Shown here piece after piece: positions 34,279-38,977 of a DNA stretch of 38,977 bases (the first letter of the stretch is position 1; the number at the start of each line of letters is the position of its first letter). Both the position numbers and the translations under genes were made by a program. The notes beneath the pieces are model-generated. The model was not told the origin of the DNA and ran no database searches. It was given only the letters and a program-made list of their open reading frames with translations. The DNA is from Schleiferiaceae bacterium. Lineage in GTDB: Bacteria; Bacteroidota; Bacteroidia; Flavobacteriales; Schleiferiaceae. The stretch covers positions 1 through 38,977 of the forward strand of contig JAIULY010000008.1 in assembly GCA_022565875.1 (NCBI GenBank), given 5' to 3'.

Positions 34279-34992
34279 ATGGATGTAAATTCAAATAAGT
34301 ACACGTACCTATTTTCGGTAGTAATGGTTGTGATTGTGGCAGCGCTTCTTTCTGTTGCGGCCATGTCATTAAAACCCTTCCAATTGGCAAATGTCAAAAT
34401 GGAAAAAATGCAAGATATATTGAGTTCTATCAACATAGCGGTAGATCGCAATGACTCTCAAGATAAATTTGATCAATATATTACTGAGCGCTTGATTATT
34501 AAAAACGGTGCAATATGTGAAGATTGTGAAGGAGAAGCTTTTGACATCGATATGTCTGTTCAAATATCAAAACCTCACGAAGAGCGCACCCTGCCTCTTT
34601 ACATTGCAGACAAAGAAGGTTCAACCTACTACATCATTCCATTGAGAGGTCGAGGACTTTGGGGTCCTATTTGGGGATATATCTCTTTGCAGGAAGATGC
34701 AGCGACCGTTTACGGAGCTACGTTTGACCACAAGAGTGAAACCCCTGGTCTTGGCGCTGAAATAAACACAGCTTCTTTTCAAGATAATTTCCGCGAGAAG
34801 CGAGTTATCAATGAGAAAGGTGATTTTGTTTCTATTGCTATCCGAAAAGGAAGTGCTAGCACGGAATACGAGGTAGATGGCATTTCAGGTGGAACCATTA
34901 CTTCTGATGGAGTAGGAGACATGCTAAAAGACTGCATTGCTCCTTATGTTGAGTATTTGAAATCAAGAAACGGTGGAGTTGCCTCCATTTAA
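34279..34992 (+). CDS. nqrC: Na+-translocating NADH:quinone reductase subunit C
   Basis: A 237-residue subunit with one N-terminal membrane helix (about 10-30) and a periplasmic FMN domain. The covalent FMN site is T206 in the SGGTITS motif (the family is usually SGATxTS). The GRGLWGPIWGYISL block and GLGAEI are also conserved. A CEDC motif (C80, C83) lies in the periplasmic part and I do not recall it from the well-studied Vibrio protein. ApbE attaches FMN here as well. Starts 3 bases after the nqrB stop. Confidence 0.96.
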   Translation: MDVNSNKYTYLFSVVMVVIVAALLSVAAMSLKPFQLANVKMEKMQDILSSINIAVDRNDSQDKFDQYITERLIIKNGAICEDCEGEAFDIDMSVQISKPHEERTLPLYIADKEGSTYYIIPLRGRGLWGPIWGYISLQEDAATVYGATFDHKSETPGLGAEINTASFQDNFREKRVINEKGDFVSIAIRKGSASTEYEVDGISGGTITSDGVGDMLKDCIAPYVEYLKSRNGGVASI

Positions 34993-35010
34993 CCATTCAA
35001 AAAAACTGCT

Positions 35011-35691
35011 ATGAGTGCTACTACAGAAGAAATAAAGAAAAAGCCCAGTGAGCCGTTATTCGGAAAGAAAAATCGCAAGCTTCTCACAGATCCTTTAGAC
35101 GACAACAACCCGATTACCGTACAGGTACTCGGTATTTGTTCCGCACTGGCAATTACCGTAAAATTAGAACCTGCCATTGTTATGACCATTTCGGTAATGG
35201 CCGTTATGGGCATTGGTAACGTTGTGATTTCTGCAATTAGAAATTTGATTCCCAATCGAGTGCGCATCATTGTACAACTCGTGGTTGTCGCTTCTTTGGT
35301 AATTTTGGTGGATCAAGTGCTAAAAGCCTTTGTCTACGATGTCAGCAAACAATTATCCGTATTCGTTGGACTTATTATCACCAACTGTATTATCATGGGA
35401 CGATTTGAAGCCTTTGCTTTAGCCAATGGTTTGTGGAAATCGTTCTTAGACGGTATTGGAAACGCTTTTTCGTATGGTTTGATTTTGGTTATTGTTTCCT
35501 TTTTCCGAGAATTATTTGGTGCAGGAGAATTGTTTGGTTATCAAATAATTCCTTCAAGCTGGTACGTCGAAAACGGTGGCTTTTATGAGAACAACGGTAT
35601 GATGTTGTTGCCTCCGATGGCCCTCATCGTTGTTGCGCTGATTATTTGGTTCCAACGAGCTAGAAACACCAAGTTAATCGAAGAAAACTAA
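35011..35691 (+). CDS. nqrD: Na+-translocating NADH:quinone reductase subunit D
   Basis: A polytopic membrane subunit (226 residues, about six helices after a soluble N-terminal ~30 residues) of the NqrD/RnfE family. Blocks are NPITVQVLGICSALAITVKL, FVGLIITNCIIMGRFEAFAL (with the conserved Cys that helps bind the intramembrane iron site shared with NqrE), and GELFGYQIIP. It lies 18 bases after nqrC and 24 before nqrE. Confidence 0.96.
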   Translation: MSATTEEIKKKPSEPLFGKKNRKLLTDPLDDNNPITVQVLGICSALAITVKLEPAIVMTISVMAVMGIGNVVISAIRNLIPNRVRIIVQLVVVASLVILVDQVLKAFVYDVSKQLSVFVGLIITNCIIMGRFEAFALANGLWKSFLDGIGNAFSYGLILVIVSFFRELFGAGELFGYQIIPSSWYVENGGFYENNGMMLLPPMALIVVALIIWFQRARNTKLIEEN

Positions 35692-35715
35692 ACCCTCACT
35701 TTACATTTAAAAGAC

Positions 35716-36333
35716 ATGCAAGAATTAGTTAGTATATTCGTTAAGAGCATCTTTGTAGACAATATGATTTTTGCCTACTTTCTCGGGATGTGTTCTTATT
35801 TAGCAGTATCAAAAACTGTCCAAACTGGTGTAGGTTTAGGGGCTGCTGTTATTTTTGTTCTAGGGATTACCGTTCCTGTAAACTACTTACTTGAAAATTT
35901 TGTTTTAAAGCCAGGTGCTCTGTCTTGGGCTGGTGAACAATTTGCTGAAGTAGATTTGAGCTTTTTGAGCTTTATCATGTTTATCGCTGTTATTGCCTCT
36001 ATGGTACAACTCGTTGAGATGATTGTTGAGAAATTTGCTCCTGCGCTTTACGGTGCATTGGGTATTTTCTTGCCACTTATCGCAGTAAACTGTTCTATTT
36101 TGGGCGGCTCATTGTTTATGCAAGAGCGTGGGTATAACACGATTTCTGAAGCAACAGTATTTGGATTGGGGTCTGGTGTAGGTTGGTTTTTAGCCATTGT
36201 TGCTATTGCTGCAATTCGTGAGAAAATCCGCTATTCCAATGTGCCTGCTCCACTTAGAGGCCTTGGAATTACTTTCGTAATCACTGGTTTGATGGGGATT
36301 GCGTTTATGAGCTTTATGGGTATTAAACTTTAA
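35716..36333 (+). CDS. nqrE: Na+-translocating NADH:quinone reductase subunit E
   Basis: A six-helix membrane subunit (205 residues) of the NqrE/RnfA family, which pairs with NqrD with opposite topology. Blocks are [21 protein letters not shown] and [20 protein letters not shown], each carrying the conserved Cys expected to bind the intramembrane Fe centre with NqrD. Length is normal. Followed 11 bases later by nqrF. Confidence 0.97.
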   Translation: MQELVSIFVKSIFVDNMIFAYFLGMCSYLAVSKTVQTGVGLGAAVIFVLGITVPVNYLLENFVLKPGALSWAGEQFAEVDLSFLSFIMFIAVIASMVQLVEMIVEKFAPALYGALGIFLPLIAVNCSILGGSLFMQERGYNTISEATVFGLGSGVGWFLAIVAIAAIREKIRYSNVPAPLRGLGITFVITGLMGIAFMSFMGIKL

Positions 36334-36344
36334 CAGAAAAAAGA

Positions 36345-37655
36345 ATGGTTTTATTAAACATGTCAACGGTAATAATTGCAAGTATCGTCGTTTTCCTTGC
36401 CATTATTATTGCATTGGTAACGATCTTACTTCAAGCGAAGGCTCGTCTTTCGCCATCTGGACCCGTTAAACTTGATATTAATGGCAATCAAGTGGAAGTG
36501 GAATCTGGCAATACACTTTTAACAACACTTTCTCAGCAAAAAATATTTTTGCCCTCCGCTTGTGGTGGTGGTGGAACTTGTGCCATGTGTAAATGTCAAG
36601 TACTCGAAGGTGGTGGCGAAATACTCCCTACTGAAGTGGGGTATTTCACTCGTAAAGAAGTACAAGAAAATTGGCGTTTAGGTTGTCAGGTTAAAGTTAA
36701 AGCTGACATGAAAGTCAAGGTTCCCGAAGAGATTTTTGGAATCAAAAAATGGGAATGTGAAGTGGTTTCTAACTACAACGTCGCCTCATTTATTAAGGAA
36801 TTTGTGGTGCGTCTTCCCGAAGGCGAGCACTTGGATTTCGAAGCAGGTGGCTACATCCAGGTTGACGTTCCACCGATCACTGTTAATTTTAAGGATATAG
36901 ATATTACCTCGCATCCAAAGTTGGGACGCGACCCAATGGATTTCAAATCGGAGTGGGACAAGTTCAATTTGTGGCCTTTGAAAATGGTGAATGATGAAAC
37001 TATTTTCCGTGCCTATTCTATGGCCAACCACCCTGCTGAAGGTAACATTATCATGTTGAACATTCGAATCGCTACGCCACCTTGGGACAGAGCGAAAAAC
37101 GATTGGATGGATGTGAATCCAGGTATTTGTTCTTCTTATGTTTTTGGCTGTAAGCCAGGTGATAAAGTAACCATATCAGGACCTTATGGAGAATTCTTCA
37201 TCAAGGAAACTGATGCGGAGATGTTGTACATTGGTGGTGGTGCAGGCATGGCTCCCATGCGTTCACATCTCTTCCACTTGTTCCACACATTAAAGACTGA
37301 TAGAAAAGTTACCTATTGGTATGGTGGTCGTTCGAAACGTGAATTGTTTTACTTGGATGATTTCCAAAATATCGCCAAAGAATTCCCGAATTTTAAATTC
37401 TTTGTAGTGTTATCTGAGCCTGCTGAAGAGGACAATTGGACTGTTAAAAAAGATGTTAACGACAATGAAGGTGATGGTTTCTTAGGCTTTGTTCACCAAG
37501 CCGTTATCGATCAGTATTTATCGAAACACGATGCACCTGAAGATATTGAATTCTACTTCTGCGGACCGCCTTTGATGAATGCTGCTGTTCTTAAAATGGT
37601 AGACGACTGGGGTGTGCCACCAGAAAATGTATCCTTTGATGATTTCGGTGGATAA
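36345..37655 (+). CDS. nqrF: Na+-translocating NADH:quinone reductase subunit F
   Basis: The NADH-oxidising subunit (436 residues). It has an N-terminal membrane helix (about 7-29), a 2Fe-2S ferredoxin domain with ligands C73, C79, C82 and C114 ([11 protein letters not shown]), an FAD domain with the RAYSMAN motif, and an NADH domain with [12 protein letters not shown] and FCGPPLM, ending in FDDFGG as in other NqrF proteins. I keep ATG 36345; ATG 36360 five codons later would also give the membrane helix. It is the last nqr subunit; a strong terminator follows. Confidence 0.97.
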   Translation: MVLLNMSTVIIASIVVFLAIIIALVTILLQAKARLSPSGPVKLDINGNQVEVESGNTLLTTLSQQKIFLPSACGGGGTCAMCKCQVLEGGGEILPTEVGYFTRKEVQENWRLGCQVKVKADMKVKVPEEIFGIKKWECEVVSNYNVASFIKEFVVRLPEGEHLDFEAGGYIQVDVPPITVNFKDIDITSHPKLGRDPMDFKSEWDKFNLWPLKMVNDETIFRAYSMANHPAEGNIIMLNIRIATPPWDRAKNDWMDVNPGICSSYVFGCKPGDKVTISGPYGEFFIKETDAEMLYIGGGAGMAPMRSHLFHLFHTLKTDRKVTYWYGGRSKRELFYLDDFQNIAKEFPNFKFFVVLSEPAEEDNWTVKKDVNDNEGDGFLGFVHQAVIDQYLSKHDAPEDIEFYFCGPPLMNAAVLKMVDDWGVPPENVSFDDFGG

Positions 37656-37676
37656 TTCACTAAAAGTAAATATTTC

Positions 37677-37702
37677 AAAACGAGGCATTTTGCCTCGTTT
37701 TT
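37677..37702 (+). terminator. terminator after nqrF
   Basis: AAAACGAGGC and GCCTCGTTTT form a 10-bp stem with a 5-base loop, followed by T residues, 21 bases after the nqrF stop and about 20 bases before apbE. Confidence 0.88.
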
Positions 37703-37721
37703 TGGTTTAATATTATTTATT

Positions 37722-38717
37722 ATGAAACAACTTAGTTTTTTTGCGCTTTTTGCCATGTTAATCGCTTGTGGGCCAGAACCTGAAACCATATTGCGTGTCA
37801 ATACAGGACGGGCACAAGGCTCTACCTATATGATTTCCTATGTAACCAGTTCCGATGTGGATTATGGTAGCCAAATCGATAGTATCCTACTGTTTGTAGA
37901 TATGTCGATGAGTACTTGGGTGCCTCATTCTAAAATTTCCCAAATCAATAACTACGATACAGTACTGGTGGATTCTCATTTTAATGCAGTATTGCACAAA
38001 GCCTATCAAGTCAATAACTTCACCCAGGGCGCTTTCGATATTACAGTCGGTCCTCTTGTTAATGCTTGGGGATTTGGACCAACGGGTAAAATGGCTGTGG
38101 ATAGTGCTGTGGTCGATTCTCTGATGCAGTTTGTGGGAATGAGCAAGGTTTATAGTAGAGGAGATCTTGTGTTTCTCGAAAAAGGAGCCAAGATTGATTT
38201 CAATGCAATTGCACAAGGCTACACTGTAGATATGATTTGTGAATTTTTACAGACCAAGGATATTGATAACTATATGGTAGAAGTAGGAGGCGAGTTGCGG
38301 ACCAGGGGTAAGAACCTCAAAGGAAATACTTGGACTATTGGTATCGACAAGCCGCAGGAACAAATTGATGAAGAAGCCCGATTCCAAGTAGTTTTGGCCT
38401 TAGACAATAAAGGCCTTGCCACCTCAGGGAATTACCGTAAATTTTGGGTAGATGAAACAACGGGCCAGAAGTTTGCGCATACCATTGACCCGCGCACTGG
38501 ATTTCCCGTATTGAGCAATCTTTTATCAGCAACTGTAATTGCAGAAACAGCCATGGAAGCCGATGCATACGCCACTGCCTTTATGGTAATGGGGCTAGAG
38601 GGAACCAAAAAGTTCCTTGAGAATAGACCAGATTTCCAAGTGTATTTGGTTTATTCCAATTATAAAGGCGATTGGGAAGTCTGGATGACGCCAGATTTCG
38701 ACAAAATGATTCAGTAA
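37722..38717 (+). CDS. apbE: FAD:protein FMN transferase, lipoprotein
   Basis: ApbE (331 residues) moves FMN from FAD to a Thr of NqrB and NqrC in the periplasm, and so is needed to mature the complex encoded just upstream. It has a lipoprotein signal ending LIAC (C16) and family motifs STYMISY, DMSMSTWVPHSKISQIN, FDITVGPLVNAWGFG, KIDFNAIAQGYTVD, EVGGELRTRG, ATSGNYRKF, HTIDPRTGFP and the late MEADAYATAFMVMG block. It is separated from nqrF by a terminator, so expression may depend on read-through or an unseen promoter. A terminator follows. Confidence 0.96.
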   Translation: MKQLSFFALFAMLIACGPEPETILRVNTGRAQGSTYMISYVTSSDVDYGSQIDSILLFVDMSMSTWVPHSKISQINNYDTVLVDSHFNAVLHKAYQVNNFTQGAFDITVGPLVNAWGFGPTGKMAVDSAVVDSLMQFVGMSKVYSRGDLVFLEKGAKIDFNAIAQGYTVDMICEFLQTKDIDNYMVEVGGELRTRGKNLKGNTWTIGIDKPQEQIDEEARFQVVLALDNKGLATSGNYRKFWVDETTGQKFAHTIDPRTGFPVLSNLLSATVIAETAMEADAYATAFMVMGLEGTKKFLENRPDFQVYLVYSNYKGDWEVWMTPDFDKMIQ

Positions 38718-38724
38718 TTTGACG

Positions 38725-38752
38725 AAAAAAGCGCGCTGAGCGCTTTTTTTTG
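38725..38752 (+). terminator. terminator after apbE
   Basis: AGCGC and GCGCT pair around a 5-base loop, extended by an A-run before and a T-run after. It starts 8 bases after the stop codon. Confidence 0.8.
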
Positions 38753-38856
38753 TGTCCAAAAGCAAGTGTTTTTTTGCCAAAGGAATCCTTTTTTTATTTT
38801 CAAATTATTGATAAACAATGGCTAGAAAAATAAACGAAAAAAAGTATGCACTCCAC

Positions 38857-38886
38857 TTGGATGGGAAGCATTTTTTTCTACTTTTG
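38857..38886 (+). promoter_or_regulatory. promoter of tRNA-Ser
   Basis: TTG (38857-38859), 19 bases, then TACTTTTG (38879-38886), an exact -7 match. The mature tRNA begins only 5 bases after it, so the transcript would have almost no 5' leader. Confidence 0.55.
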
Positions 38887-38890
38887 CACC

Positions 38891-38975
38891 GGAGAGTTGG
38901 CAGAGCGGTCGAATGCGGCGGTCTTGAAAACCGTTGAGGGTCATACCTCCGGGGGTTCGAATCCCTCACTCTCCG
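38891..38975 (+). tRNA. tRNA-Ser (anticodon UGA)
   Basis: The acceptor arms GGAGAGT and ACTCTCC pair over 7 bp, with a G discriminator base at 38975. The anticodon loop CTTGAAA carries UGA (38925-38927), read by serine UCA codons. A long variable arm of the type II tRNAs lies between the anticodon and T arms, and the T loop is GGTTCGAATC-like. CCA is not clearly encoded; the window ends 2 bases later. Confidence 0.95.
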
Positions 38976-38977
38976 CA

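Noticed and set aside
38818-38937. 39-residue open frame beginning with ATG
   Set aside because: It runs through the tRNA-Ser promoter and half of the tRNA, so coincidence is more likely.
1-38977. CRISPR arrays, insertion sequences, prophage or integrase genes
   Set aside because: No regularly spaced repeats, transposase motifs or phage genes were seen on either strand.

Overview
The window is about 39 kb of a Bacteroidota chromosome. The evidence is a type IX secretion (T9SS) plug protein, one secreted protein with a type A and one with a type B T9SS C-terminal sorting domain, a complete Na+-translocating NADH:quinone reductase operon (nqrABCDEF), Bacteroidota-style outer-membrane proteins, and repeated matches to the phylum's promoter consensus (TTG/TTTG, about 17-21 bp, TAnnTTTG) a short distance upstream of genes. 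Shine-Dalgarno sequences are mostly absent, as expected for the phylum. I would guess the Saprospiria/Chitinophagia side of the phylum, but the sequence alone does not settle it.

Layout. 1-1.2 kb: the end of an unrecognised gene coupled to an OmpR-type response regulator. 1.3-4.7 kb (minus): a DivIC/FtsB-like division protein and a large M1 metallopeptidase whose C-terminal third looks like an outer-membrane barrel, with a long hairpin between them. 4.9-7.2 kb (plus): an acidic orphan protein and a short-form alpha-glucan phosphorylase. 7.4-10.7 kb (minus): a tiny type B sorting-domain protein and DNA polymerase I. 11-12.6 kb (plus): a NarL/LuxR response regulator with tandem upstream repeats, and an M48 lipoprotein protease. 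12.8-16.2 kb (minus): a TlpA-like thiol-disulfide protein and an acyl-CoA dehydrogenase. 16.4-24.6 kb (plus): an outer-membrane beta-barrel protein, a T9SS type A secreted protein coupled to a four-helix membrane protein, a DUF6929-like secreted protein, and MenC. 24.7-26.9 kb (minus): RecQ. 27.2-28.8 kb (plus): tatC-lptB, tail to tail with the minus-strand run Sua5, ApaG and T9SS plug (28.8-31.6 kb). 31.7-38.7 kb (plus): nqrABCDEF and apbE. 38.9 kb: tRNA-Ser(UGA).

The clearest functional unit is the NQR operon with apbE. The six Nqr subunits form the sodium-pumping respiratory complex that passes electrons from NADH to quinone, ApbE attaches FMN covalently to NqrB and NqrC, and MenC makes a menaquinone precursor. 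Envelope export and maturation is a second theme: TatC, LptB, T9SS plug, T9SS cargo, TlpA-like protein and M48 protease.

Most of the window is housekeeping and I do not see an obvious defence island, prophage, CRISPR array or insertion sequence. The least-explained signals are structural: (i) a minus-strand candidate small RNA/terminator at 19255-19349 with an all-pyrimidine 25-nt loop and no minus-strand gene nearby; (ii) a 21-bp hairpin with a GAAA tetraloop at 1706-1751 whose two mismatches become G-U pairs only in minus-strand RNA; (iii) 15-bp direct repeats 30 bp apart upstream of the LuxR-type regulator; (iv) the M1 peptidase-barrel architecture; (v) a stand-alone type B sorting domain.
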